55,367 nucleotides of DNA, from positions 1 to 55,367 of the forward strand of contig JAUIFY010000006.1 in NCBI GenBank assembly GCA_030430245.1, written 5' to 3'. A program made the position numbers and the translations under genes. This DNA is from a bacterium. GTDB taxonomy: Bacteria > Desulfobacterota > Binatia > UBA12015. This document shows, in pieces, positions 9,036 through 16,722 of this stretch; positions within the stretch are counted from its first letter, which is position 1, and each line of letters opens with the position of its first letter. A model generated the notes under the pieces. It made no database searches. It worked only from the letters and a program-made list of their open reading frames with translations, and was not told where the DNA came from.

Positions 9036-9449
9036 CTAGAACGGGATGTCGTCCTCGCCGGCGCCGGCGTCGTCGAAGCCGCCCGACGAGCCGCTCGGGG
9101 CGCCGAAGTCGTCGCTCGCCGAGCCGCGGCCGCCGATGAACCGGACGTCACGCGCGACGATCTCGGTGAAGTACCGCGTCGCTCCGTCCTTCTCGTACTT
9201 GCGGGTGCGGATCTCGCCCTCGATGAAGACCTCGCGGCCCTTCTTCAGGTACTTGTTGCAGTTCTCGCCCTGCTGGCCCCAGACGACGATGTTGTGCCAC
9301 TCGGTGTATTCCTTCTTGTTGCCGTCTTGGTCCTTGCCGAACCGGCTCGTGGCGACGGTGAACGTGGCGACCGCTGCTCCGCTCTGCGTGAATCGAAGTT
9401 CGGGATCCTTGCCAAGTCGTCCCAGGATGATCGCCTTGTTGACCGACAT
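9036..9449 (-). CDS. ssb: Single-stranded DNA-binding protein
   Basis: 137 residues. The OB fold opens with SVNKAIILGRLGKDPELRFT and contains ATFTVATSRFGKD and EWHNIVVWGQQGENCNKYLK; the Gly/Ser-rich linker ends in the acidic tip GEDDIPF, which recruits replication and repair proteins. The protein coats ssDNA as a tetramer during replication, recombination and repair. The start is set by a GGAGG located 7 nt before the ATG at 9449. It is divergent from rnj, and the shared 165-nt gap holds the rnj promoter. Confidence 0.95.
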   Translation of the reverse strand: MSVNKAIILGRLGKDPELRFTQSGAAVATFTVATSRFGKDQDGNKKEYTEWHNIVVWGQQGENCNKYLKKGREVFIEGEIRTRKYEKDGATRYFTEIVARDVRFIGGRGSASDDFGAPSGSSGGFDDAGAGEDDIPF

Positions 9450-9539
9450 TCGCGTCCTCCATTGCTCTGGGGCCCAGAAAGCACCTGCCAGGCTTCGCCT
9501 ACACCGCCCGCGCCCGGCGGGCAATGCGCCTCCGTACAA

Positions 9540-9568
9540 TTGACATGGTTTCCCTCGGCTCGTAGGTC
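9540..9568 (+). promoter_or_regulatory. Sigma70-like promoter for rnj
   Basis: A perfect -35 TTGACA (9540-9545), a 17-nt spacer and a -10 TAGGTC (9563-9568) lie 46 nt before the GTG of rnj. The -10 box is weak, but the spacing is ideal and the same TTGAC-N17-TAGG layout recurs at 22342 and 29916. Confidence 0.55.
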
Positions 9569-9614
9569 TCCGCCCCAGGAAGGTGCGGCCTTCCGAGGGA
9601 GGGATGAGGTAGAC

Positions 9615-11267
9615 GTGGCTGGTTCCGTACGGATCGTTCCTCTGGGCGGGCTCGGAGAGATCGGGCTCAACATGATGCTCGTCGAGTCGGAGGGAGCGGC
9701 CATCGCGATCGATTGCGGTGTCCTGTTCCCCGAGCGTCCGGGGCTCGGCATCGATCTCCTCCTCCCGGACCTGACGTATCTCCGCGAGCGGCCGGGGCTT
9801 CTGAAGGGTGTCGTCCTGACGCACGGCCACGAAGACCACATCGGAGCCCTCCCGCGGTTGCTCGAAGAGATGCCCGTCCCCGTGTTCGGACCGCGCCTGG
9901 CCGCCGCCCTCGCCGAGGCGAAGCTCCGCCGGTTCGAGATCGATCATTCCGTCGAGGTGCTCGAGCCCGGAGTCCACATCCAGCTCGGTCCGTTCGAGAT
10001 CGAGCCGATCCACATGACGCACTCGATCGCGGACGCGTGCGCGCTCGCGATCAAGACGCCCCAGGGCGTGATCCTGCATTCGGGCGACTTCAAGATCGAC
10101 CCCCATCCGGTGGACGGGCGCGCGGCGGATCTCGCGCGCGTCGCGCAGTGGGGCGACAAGGGGGTACTGCTCCTCCTCTCCGACTCGACGAACGTGGAGC
10201 ACGAAGGCGTGTGCGGCTCGGAGTCGGAGGTCGGACCGCACATCGAAGAGATCATGCGCAAGACGCCGGGCCGCGTGCTGGTGTCGACGTTCGCGTCGCA
10301 CCTCCACCGCATCCAGCAGGTCGTCGATGCCGCCGACGCGAGCGGCCGCAGTCTCGCCGTCGCCGGTCGCGGCTTCGAGGACTCGACCCGCCTCGCCGAC
10401 GAGCTGGGCTACCTGCGTGCGCCGCAAGGAGGCTTTCTCTCGGTCGACCAGGCGATGCAGCTGCCGGCGAGCGCGACGGCGCTGCTCGTCACCGGCTCGC
10501 AGGGCGAGCCGCGCGCCGCGCTCTCGCGCGCCTCGGAGGGTCGCTTCAAGTCGCTCGAGGTCGAGCCCGGCGATGGGGTGATTCTCTCGTCACGGGTCAT
10601 TCCGGGGAACGAGCGCTCGGTGCACGGGCTCCTGAACCGGTTCGCGAAGCTCGGCGCGACGATCCACCAGGGACACGACAGCCACGTCCACGTCTCCGGG
10701 CACGCCTACAAGGACGAGCTGCGCGAGATGATCAAGATCACCAAGCCCAAGTACTTCGTCCCGGTCCACGGGGAGTACCGACACCTGGCCGCCCACCGCG
10801 ACCTCGCGGCCGAGATGGGCATCCCGCTCGATCACATCTTCCTCCTCGAAGACGGCGACGTCCTCGAGTTCGACGACGTCGGTCCCAAGACCGGCGAGAA
10901 GGCGCCCGTGGGCCGCGTCCTCGTCGACGAGTCGCGCGAAGGCGAGATCGGACTCGAGGTGCTGCGCGACCGCCGCCATCTCTCGGACGGCGGCTTCGTC
11001 GTCGCGGTGATCGCCGTGAACCCGCAGACCGGCGAGATCCGAAGCGAGCCCGAGCTCGTCACGCGCGGTCTCCTGCGCGAAGGCGAGGGCGTCGAGGTCC
11101 TCGACGAAGCGCGCGACGCCATGATGGACACCCTGCGCGAGCTCACGCCGGAGTCCCGCGCCGACTTCCTCGAGGTCGAAGACGAGGTGCGCCGCGCACT
11201 GAAGCGCTACTTCTCGCGCACGCGCGGCCAGCGCCCGCTGATCGTTCCGCACATCTACGAGATGTAG
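9615..11267 (+). CDS. rnj: Ribonuclease J
   Basis: 550 residues from a GTG at 9615 with GAGG (9606-9609) placed correctly; an in-frame stop just upstream rules out an earlier ATG. The beta-CASP metallo-beta-lactamase signature LTHGHEDHIGALP is near residues 69-81, followed by HMTHSIADACALAI, LHSGDFKID, LLLLSDSTNVEHEG, and the beta-CASP stretch VTGSQGEPRAALSR. It ends in the RNase J C-terminal domain (RRALKRYFSRTRGQRPLIVP). RNase J is an endo- and 5'-3' exoribonuclease acting in mRNA decay and rRNA maturation. Its presence argues against a gammaproteobacterial host. Confidence 0.95.
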   Translation: MAGSVRIVPLGGLGEIGLNMMLVESEGAAIAIDCGVLFPERPGLGIDLLLPDLTYLRERPGLLKGVVLTHGHEDHIGALPRLLEEMPVPVFGPRLAAALAEAKLRRFEIDHSVEVLEPGVHIQLGPFEIEPIHMTHSIADACALAIKTPQGVILHSGDFKIDPHPVDGRAADLARVAQWGDKGVLLLLSDSTNVEHEGVCGSESEVGPHIEEIMRKTPGRVLVSTFASHLHRIQQVVDAADASGRSLAVAGRGFEDSTRLADELGYLRAPQGGFLSVDQAMQLPASATALLVTGSQGEPRAALSRASEGRFKSLEVEPGDGVILSSRVIPGNERSVHGLLNRFAKLGATIHQGHDSHVHVSGHAYKDELREMIKITKPKYFVPVHGEYRHLAAHRDLAAEMGIPLDHIFLLEDGDVLEFDDVGPKTGEKAPVGRVLVDESREGEIGLEVLRDRRHLSDGGFVVAVIAVNPQTGEIRSEPELVTRGLLREGEGVEVLDEARDAMMDTLRELTPESRADFLEVEDEVRRALKRYFSRTRGQRPLIVPHIYEM

Positions 11268-11280
11268 TGAGCCTGGTGGA

Positions 11281-11304
11281 CCGCTCGCTCTTCGGGGCGA
11301 GCGG
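11281..11304 (+). terminator. UUCG-loop hairpin after rnj
   Basis: CCGCTCGCTC-TTCG-GGGCGAGCGG forms a 10-bp stem (one G-T pair) closed by a UUCG tetraloop, 13 nt after the rnj stop. This is a very stable RNA hairpin. No U-tract follows (ATAGGA), so it may be an intrinsic terminator of weak type or a 3' stabilising structure. Confidence 0.55.
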
Positions 11305-11487
11305 ATAGGACGCGCGCCTGCTGCAGCGGGCGCAGTATCGTGGGACGTCGCCCGCGTCCCGAAGGCCGGTTGCGCGGGGCCGGCCCCTCCGGCAGCCTCT
11401 TCCTCAGCCAACGAACGGGTGCGTGCACCGTTCGCCCGGCGTTCATGCAGTAAGCGCGCGGTCCCGAACGTCACGAAAGCGACTCCC

Positions 11488-12960
11488 ATGATGAAATCGA
11501 TGGTGCTGGCTCTCGCGGTCCTTCTGCTCGGAACGTCTTCCGCTGCCGCGGACGCAAAGATCCTCTGCACGTCCCGGGGCGGAATCGTCCGGATCCGGGA
11601 TGCCGCGTGCCGCGCGTACGAGACTGCGGTCGACGTGCGGGAGCTCTTGGCGGCGGTGCCCGATCCCGTGCCGCTGCGGGACTGGAGCCCCGCGTCGGGT
11701 CCGTCGGCGTCGGATTCGGTCGAAGCCGGGCTCGAAGCGGTGGCGGCTGCGGGGGCGTCGAACATGTCCAACCTCACGCCCTGTCGGCTGGTCGACACGC
11801 GTCCCGGCTCGTCCTCTGCGCTCGCGGGAGACGACGTGGGTGCGCTGGCGAGCTTCGAGATTCGCACGTACACTCTCGCCGGCTTCTGCGGCGTGCCGTC
11901 GGACGCGACGGCCCTCTCGATCAATCTCGCCGTGGTGCCGGGCCCCGATTCCGGGTTCGTGTCCGTGGGGCCGTCGGGCTCGATTGCGGCCTTCCCACCC
12001 GGCCCGAACTTCGCTTCGATCAACTTCGAAGGGGCGGCGGCCCCGATCTCGAACTCGCTGATCGTGCCGCTCGACGACATGGGTCGCCTCGACGTCTACG
12101 CCGCGCGCAGCACCGACGTGATCCTCGACACGAACGGCTACTTCGCGCCGACCGGAGCCGGCACCAACACCGTCTTCGTACCGGGAACCGACGCGCCGAC
12201 CGACAATGGCACCGCATTGAAGGCGGCGGTGACGGAGATCAACGCGTCGGCCGCGGGCTCGATCTGGACGCTGGAGCTCGGCCCGGGCGTGTTCGATCTG
12301 GGCTCGACGGGGATCACGCTCGAGCGCCCGACCACGTTGGTGGGGGCGGGCCAGCACGCCACGATGGTCACGTGTGCCTGCAGCGGAGACCTCCTGACCC
12401 ATCGGGCAAATGGCATCGAGGTGCGCTCGCTGCACGTCGACAACTCGGATTCTTCGGGCAACGCCCGGGGCATCGTGCTCGACGACGTCGTCGATCAGCT
12501 GATTCAAGACACGTACGTGACGACGGCCGGGAACGACGGGATCGACACGGAATCGGGCACGGTCAACGGCCTCTTGATCGATGGCGTGATCGTGGAGGCC
12601 GAAGACGTGGCGGTCGACGCGGGCATCAACGACACGTTCGTCATCCGGAACAGCGATCTTCACTCGGCGGGGTTCGACGTCGTCCAGCTCTCCGGCGGCG
12701 GCACCCTCACGATCGAGAACTCGACCCTCGAGACCTCGAGCGGGACCCAGCCGGGGATCCACATCTTCGGAGGCGACGCGATCGTGCGCCACTCCCGGAT
12801 CATCACGGGCGGCTCCCCCTATGCGCAGGGAACGTCGGGCAGCCTGCTGATGACCCACACCTTCGTCGATGCGGGGAGTGAGAACATGACGGGAACGTCG
12901 GTCGAGACGTGCCTCGGGACGACGACTCCGTCGACCTCGCACGGGCTCGGCTGCCCCTGA
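11488..12960 (+). CDS. Secreted VDTR-domain and parallel beta-helix protein
   Basis: 490 residues from the ATG at 11488 (or 489 from the adjacent ATG). A signal peptide (KSMVLALAVLLLGTSSAAA) is followed near residue 100 by a domain opening PCRLVDTRPG and closing DVILDTNGYFAP, a module often seen in exported proteins of GC-rich bacteria. The rest, from about residue 230, is a pectate-lyase-like right-handed beta-helix with short repeating rungs (VRSLHVDNSDSSG, LLIDGVIVEAEDV, FVIRNSDLHSAGF, LTIENSTLETSSG). No catalytic Asp/Lys set of a known lyase is recognisable. It may bind or cut polysaccharide at the cell surface; substrate unknown. Its fold resembles the giant protein at 36737-44140, without the repeated opening motif. 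Confidence 0.75.
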   Translation: MMKSMVLALAVLLLGTSSAAADAKILCTSRGGIVRIRDAACRAYETAVDVRELLAAVPDPVPLRDWSPASGPSASDSVEAGLEAVAAAGASNMSNLTPCRLVDTRPGSSSALAGDDVGALASFEIRTYTLAGFCGVPSDATALSINLAVVPGPDSGFVSVGPSGSIAAFPPGPNFASINFEGAAAPISNSLIVPLDDMGRLDVYAARSTDVILDTNGYFAPTGAGTNTVFVPGTDAPTDNGTALKAAVTEINASAAGSIWTLELGPGVFDLGSTGITLERPTTLVGAGQHATMVTCACSGDLLTHRANGIEVRSLHVDNSDSSGNARGIVLDDVVDQLIQDTYVTTAGNDGIDTESGTVNGLLIDGVIVEAEDVAVDAGINDTFVIRNSDLHSAGFDVVQLSGGGTLTIENSTLETSSGTQPGIHIFGGDAIVRHSRIITGGSPYAQGTSGSLLMTHTFVDAGSENMTGTSVETCLGTTTPSTSHGLGCP

Positions 12961-12979
12961 GCTCCGAAGCCGAGGCACG

Positions 12980-13001
12980 GCCGGTCCCTTTCGGGCCCGG
13001 C
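12980..13001. terminator. Bidirectional hairpin between convergent genes
   Basis: GCCGGTCCC-TTTC-GGGCCCGGC gives a nine-position stem with a single internal mismatch and a 4-nt loop, placed exactly between two converging genes (stops at 12960 and 13003). No clear T-run flanks it, so the terminator call rests on position and stem strength. Confidence 0.45.
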
Positions 13002-13002
13002 G

Positions 13003-13545
13003 TCACTTCTTGCCGAGGGAGCTCTTGAACGCCTGGTCCATGCGGGCCGCGATCTCCTCGGCGCGGTCGGCGGCGCGCTCCGCGGCGGCGGCGCGCGCTT
13101 CCGCTTCGGTGGCCGCCCGGTCCGGGTCCATCTCGGCGGACGCCCCGTCCGGAGGGCCGATCGTGGCGGCCGGCCCCGGGCCGGCACCGGCCGGCGCCGG
13201 GACGACGCGCTCGGCGGGCGGGATCGGCCCCTGGTAGCGGAGGATCGAGACGTTCCCGCCCGAGAGGTCCGCCCGGGTGAACACGAGCAGCTCGCCGACG
13301 CGGTCGTAGTACGCCCGGAGCTCGTACCCGAGCCACGGCGAGCCGACGTCGAGCGGCACGACCTCCGCGCGGTCCGGGAGACCGATGCGGGCCGTGACCT
13401 GACGCACCGCCGCGTCGCTCGCGAAGACGGGATCGAACGTGGGAAGCGCGACGGGAAGCGATTCCGCCAGTGCCGGCCCAGGCGCCAGGGCGGTCGCCAG
13501 GGCGACCGCCAGGGCTCTCCGGACGCCGATGCGCGCGAGGGTCAC
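13003..13545 (-). CDS. Exported hypothetical protein with acidic/alanine-rich tail
   Basis: 180 residues, not recognised. A signal peptide is visible: basic start, hydrophobic ALAVALATALAPGPALA, then cleavage near residue 27. The mature part (28-105) has a compact mixed sequence (VRQVTARIGLPDRAEVVPLD, YELRAYYDRVGELLVFTRAD). A Pro/Gly/Ala linker (about 108-135) follows, and a charged, probably helical tail rich in Ala, Glu and Arg (about 139-170) may form a coiled coil. It lies convergent to the beta-helix gene and divergent from the DUF4326 gene. It could be periplasmic or surface-associated. Confidence 0.65.
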   Translation of the reverse strand: MTLARIGVRRALAVALATALAPGPALAESLPVALPTFDPVFASDAAVRQVTARIGLPDRAEVVPLDVGSPWLGYELRAYYDRVGELLVFTRADLSGGNVSILRYQGPIPPAERVVPAPAGAGPGPAATIGPPDGASAEMDPDRAATEAEARAAAAERAADRAEEIAARMDQAFKSSLGKK

Positions 13546-13705
13546 ATCCCATGGTCGGACGCTCGCGCACGAACCTGTAGCCCGGAATCCGTCGACGGCT
13601 GCGGGGCGCGGGTGGTGACCGAGACGCCGCGTGTCGGGTACGGTAGGCCGAGGGTGCCCCGAGCCGTGTCGACGAGCCGACGACGGGCGTCCGAAGAGAG
13701 CCCGC

Positions 13706-14056
13706 GTGACCTCCGAAGAAGAAGCCCTGTACCGCCGCTATCGCGCGGGGGAGACCGTGGTTGCCAACGTTCGCAAGGGCGTGCATCCGGGCCTGATCGC
13801 GGCGGTGGGCGACGACGCCGTGTACATCGGGCGTCCGGCGCGCGGTCGACGCGGCTCGAAGTGGGCGAACCCGTTCCGGCTGAAGGATCCAAAGGATCGA
13901 CGCGAGCGCGCACGCATGATCGAGAAGTACCGTCGCTACCTCGCGGGAACCGACCTCGACCCTGGCGAGCTGCGCGGGAAGGTCCTGCTCTGTTGGTGCC
14001 GCCCCGAGCTCGCGTGCCACGGCGACGTCCTGGCCGAGCTCGCGAACGCCGACTGA
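13706..14056 (+). CDS. DUF4326-type small protein
   Basis: 116 residues from the GTG at 13706, chosen because GAGAG lies 6 nt upstream and the residues before it are low-complexity. The region YIGRPARGRRGSKWANPFRL, the helix ERARMIEKYRRYL and the ending VLLCWCRPELACHGDVLAEL match DUF4326, a family common in phages and GC-rich genomes. The pattern CWCRPELACHGD with its Cys/His set suggests metal or nucleotide binding, but the function is unknown. It is a single gene between a divergent and a convergent neighbour, so it may be acquired cargo. Confidence 0.75.
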   Translation: MTSEEEALYRRYRAGETVVANVRKGVHPGLIAAVGDDAVYIGRPARGRRGSKWANPFRLKDPKDRRERARMIEKYRRYLAGTDLDPGELRGKVLLCWCRPELACHGDVLAELANAD

Positions 14057-14122
14057 CGGGACCGCGACGAGACCGCTCGATGTGACGCGCGGCGCACGGA
14101 CGGCCCGGCCGGCGACCGCGCC

Positions 14123-15244
14123 TCAGAACGCTCGCTCGTAGTAGAGGTAGCTGATCAGCAGGCCGGCGAAGTAGACGATCGGAAACACCCACTGCGCGAT
14201 CAGGTCGACGCGCTCGGCCATGGGTTTGTGGCCGGCGCGGTACATCGAGTAGACGGCCAGGCTCTCGAAGATCGCCACGCACATGATGACGAACGAGTAG
14301 AGCAGCACGGCATCGGTGAACGTGAAGTACGAGATTCTCGGCATCGTTCCGTCGATCAGGAACTGGTAGGCGACGATCGTCAGGACGCCGATGAACGCCA
14401 GGTTCAGGCGCTCCGACAGGTCGTCCACCTCCAGCCAGAACACCGCCCACATCAGCAGGACGAGGACGATGAGGGGGAAGATCACCTTCCAGATGAAGTT
14501 GCTCGATTGGCGGGTGAGAGAGATGTCGAGGTGGATCTCGGAGATGTCGGTGCGCGGGCCGTCGTACCGCAAGTCGGTCGTGCGGCTCGTCAGGTCGAGG
14601 TTCTCGAAGTGCCACTGCGCGATGTTCACCTGCTGGTTCTTCTCGGCGTACTCCTCCGTCGCCCCGAGCATCTGTTGGTCGACTTCCAGGACGACCTGAT
14701 CGGTGGAGTTGCCGAAGGCGATGAGGTCCGCCTCGAGCGTCTGCTCGTCGAACGGGAAACGATGCAGCTTCATCGGCGTCTCGAGGGTCACGTTGCGTTG
14801 CTCCAGGTAGCGCACCCGTCCGTCGGCGTGGACGACGATCCGGATCGCGTTCGTATCGCCCTTGCCGATCTCGTTGACGATCACGAGCTGGGGCCACCAG
14901 CCGGAGTAGACCTCGTCGAACTGGAACGGGCCCTGGAAGAGCTTCTCCTCGGTGCCCGCCTCCGCGGGATCGAACGCCAGGCGGGGATCCACCCACCGCG
15001 CGCCGATGACGAACTCCGCCTCGAAGGTTTCGTTCACCTCGTCGAGGCTGATGATGTCCGCCAGGAAGATCCCGACCTTCACGATGGTCGGAGAAGCCGG
15101 GGGGTTGGGCATCCCGGCATCCAGGGCCGCGGCGCGCCACGGGAGGGCCAGCACGAGGAGCACGGCGGCGATCGGCGCGAGCGGAACGATCCAGGGAGGC
15201 TTCCGAGGCCCTGAGTGACCAAGACTCCGTTTCATGCGAGACAC
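14123..15244 (-). CDS. Pentameric ligand-gated ion channel (Cys-loop superfamily homologue)
   Basis: 373 residues: signal peptide (to about 40), a roughly 205-residue extracellular domain, then four membrane segments. Superfamily marks: RWVDPRL (83-89; the loop-D W-x-D-x-R-L), YSGWWPQLVIVNE (113-125), FPFDEQ (163-168, equivalent to FPMDVQ in the Cys-loop), the conserved Pro in M1 (KVIFPLIVLVLL), and M2 from DLSERLNLAF to VAYQFL (275-296), close to the ELIC motif SERL...VAYAF. M3 (305-334) and M4 (346-368) follow. The loop cysteines are absent, as in other prokaryotic members; the only cysteine is in M3. Ligand and ion selectivity are unknown; an SERL start to M2 suggests cation channels like ELIC (inference). 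No paired solute-binding or signalling gene is adjacent. Confidence 0.92.
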   Translation of the reverse strand: MSRMKRSLGHSGPRKPPWIVPLAPIAAVLLVLALPWRAAALDAGMPNPPASPTIVKVGIFLADIISLDEVNETFEAEFVIGARWVDPRLAFDPAEAGTEEKLFQGPFQFDEVYSGWWPQLVIVNEIGKGDTNAIRIVVHADGRVRYLEQRNVTLETPMKLHRFPFDEQTLEADLIAFGNSTDQVVLEVDQQMLGATEEYAEKNQQVNIAQWHFENLDLTSRTTDLRYDGPRTDISEIHLDISLTRQSSNFIWKVIFPLIVLVLLMWAVFWLEVDDLSERLNLAFIGVLTIVAYQFLIDGTMPRISYFTFTDAVLLYSFVIMCVAIFESLAVYSMYRAGHKPMAERVDLIAQWVFPIVYFAGLLISYLYYERAF

Positions 15245-15303
15245 CTCTTCGCCTCAATCCGGGGGCGCTTGCAAGAGGGGGCGCTGGCGGGCCGCGCGCG
15301 CGA

Positions 15304-15972
15304 ATGGCAAGGGGGGGCATGCGTCACGACGAACGCCGTCGGCTGCTCGACCCCACGGGGCTCGCCTTCGAGAGCGGGGTCGAGCGGCTCGAGGACGGCG
15401 TCGCGCACGTGGCCGTCCTGACCCACATGCCGAACGTGCGCGCCGAGATGATCGCGTGGTGGTTCGGCACGTACATGAACACGACCGAGCACTACCGGCG
15501 GTGGCATCCTCGCGACCACGTCTGGATGGACTGGGAGGACAAGCGAGCCGGCACGCACGTCGGCGCGCACCACCTCGTGCACGAGTACATCGGCGGCCAG
15601 CTGCAGAAGCTCCGCATCTCGTTCCACGATCCGGTCGAGCAGCTCGGGGAGGCGGCCGCCGCGCCCGGCCGCCTCTTGGTGTGCGCCACCGTGGGCCTGC
15701 TCGCGCGTCCCGAGGTGAAGATCGCGCGGATGGTGCACGCGGCCCACGACACCGCGTGGGGCTGCGAGCTCCGAAGCCACTTCTGGATGGGCCACGTCGA
15801 GACGCCGATGCTCGGCGGGCTCGTCCAGGCGCTCGCGAACACGCGCTTCGTCCGGCGACGAGGGGCTTCGCTCACGGCGGCACGGGCGCTCGAAGCGCAC
15901 TGCCACGAGGAGATGACGTTCTTGTCGCGCTTCCTGCCGGCGCTGTATGCCGAGAGCCGCGCGCCGGCCTGA
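15304..15972 (+). CDS. DAPG hydrolase (PhlG)-like protein
   Basis: 222 residues from the ATG at 15304; the ATG at 15319 is also possible. The region AEMIAWWFGTYMNTTEHYRR, then WHPRDHVWMDW (67-77), HHLVHEYIGG (89-98) and AHCHEEMTFL (199-207) recalls the 2,4-diacetylphloroglucinol hydrolase family, whose Zn ligands are two His and two Glu; His201-x-x-x or His199/Glu202-type pairs near the C-terminus would fit the final ligand set. The family cleaves a C-C bond in acylated phloroglucinols. At 222 residues it is shorter than PhlG (about 290), so the substrate may differ. Its TGA abuts the stop of the convergent acetyltransferase gene. Confidence 0.7.
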   Translation: MARGGMRHDERRRLLDPTGLAFESGVERLEDGVAHVAVLTHMPNVRAEMIAWWFGTYMNTTEHYRRWHPRDHVWMDWEDKRAGTHVGAHHLVHEYIGGQLQKLRISFHDPVEQLGEAAAAPGRLLVCATVGLLARPEVKIARMVHAAHDTAWGCELRSHFWMGHVETPMLGGLVQALANTRFVRRRGASLTAARALEAHCHEEMTFLSRFLPALYAESRAPA

Positions 15973-16476
15973 TCAGTCCTCGCGGAGCGGGCTCGGGGCG
16001 AGGCGCTTGCCGACGAGGACCGCGAGCGTTTCGTAGCCCTCGCGTTCGTAGAAGCGATGGGCCCTGTCGTTGCGCCCGTGGTGCCCGATGCGGATCGAGG
16101 GGGCGCCGGCATCGCGGGCGTGCGCCTCGGCGATCGCGAGCAGGCGGGCGCCGAGTCCATCGCCCCGGTAGGCCGCGTCGAGCGTGATCTCGCTCACCTC
16201 GGCGTGCAGCGCGTCGGGATCGTCCGGGTCGCTGCGGGGCACCCGAGCCAGGACGCACACGAAGCCCACGACCCGTCCCCCGTCGTCGGCGACCCACCGT
16301 CGGCCGTCGTGTTCGGCGACGCGGCGATCGATCCAGGCGAGGTACTCGTCCGCGATGTCCTCGCCGCGCGGGTTCTCGGGGTAGAGCGCGTGCTCTTCGT
16401 CTTGCAGCTCGACGAAGCAGGCCCGGACGCCGTCGCGGTCCCGGGCGGCGTCGTAGTCCCGGATCGCCACGGCCAT
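15973..16476 (-). CDS. GNAT-family N-acetyltransferase
   Basis: 167 residues. The GNAT fold shows EVSEITLDAAYRGDGLGARL (93-111), where R/G-x-G-x-G/A is the acetyl-CoA phosphate-binding loop, and NDRAHRFYEREGYE (136-149), the usual motif B. The family transfers an acetyl group from acetyl-CoA to an amine or small molecule; the acceptor cannot be deduced. The ATG at 16476 begins the first strand (VAIRDYDAARD). It is convergent with the DAPG-hydrolase-like gene (stops adjoin) and divergent from ftsK. Confidence 0.85.
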   Translation of the reverse strand: MAVAIRDYDAARDRDGVRACFVELQDEEHALYPENPRGEDIADEYLAWIDRRVAEHDGRRWVADDGGRVVGFVCVLARVPRSDPDDPDALHAEVSEITLDAAYRGDGLGARLLAIAEAHARDAGAPSIRIGHHGRNDRAHRFYEREGYETLAVLVGKRLAPSPLRED

Positions 16477-16648
16477 CGCGCGAGCGTAGGGCGTTGCGGT
16501 GGGGAACGGAACCCCCGGGACGGGCACACGCGAGGCCCACGCGTCGGTACCTCGACGGGGTGTGGATGCGGAGCCGGCACGCCCCCGGAGGGAGGGGACG
16601 GGTTCGGCGGGGTTTTCGCGGCGCGAACGTGCGGACCGGGGCGCTGAT

Positions 16649-16677
16649 TTGAGCGGCCCGCGCCGCCCTGATAGCTT
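16649..16677 (+). promoter_or_regulatory. Candidate sigma70-like promoter for ftsK
   Basis: TTGAGC (16649-16654), a 17-nt spacer and TAGCTT (16672-16677) stand 45 nt before the GTG of ftsK, within a 246-nt divergent gap that otherwise holds nothing I can name. Both boxes are imperfect. Confidence 0.35.
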
Positions 16678-16722
16678 CGGAGCGACGCAGGCGGGGCAGG
16701 GGCTCCGCGGTAGGGAGGGGTT

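Noticed and set aside
8196-9614. One long plus-strand frame running from radC through ssb into rnj
   Set aside because: It is a fusion artefact of open GC-rich frames; radC, ssb (minus) and rnj are clear in their own frames, with RBS and motifs.
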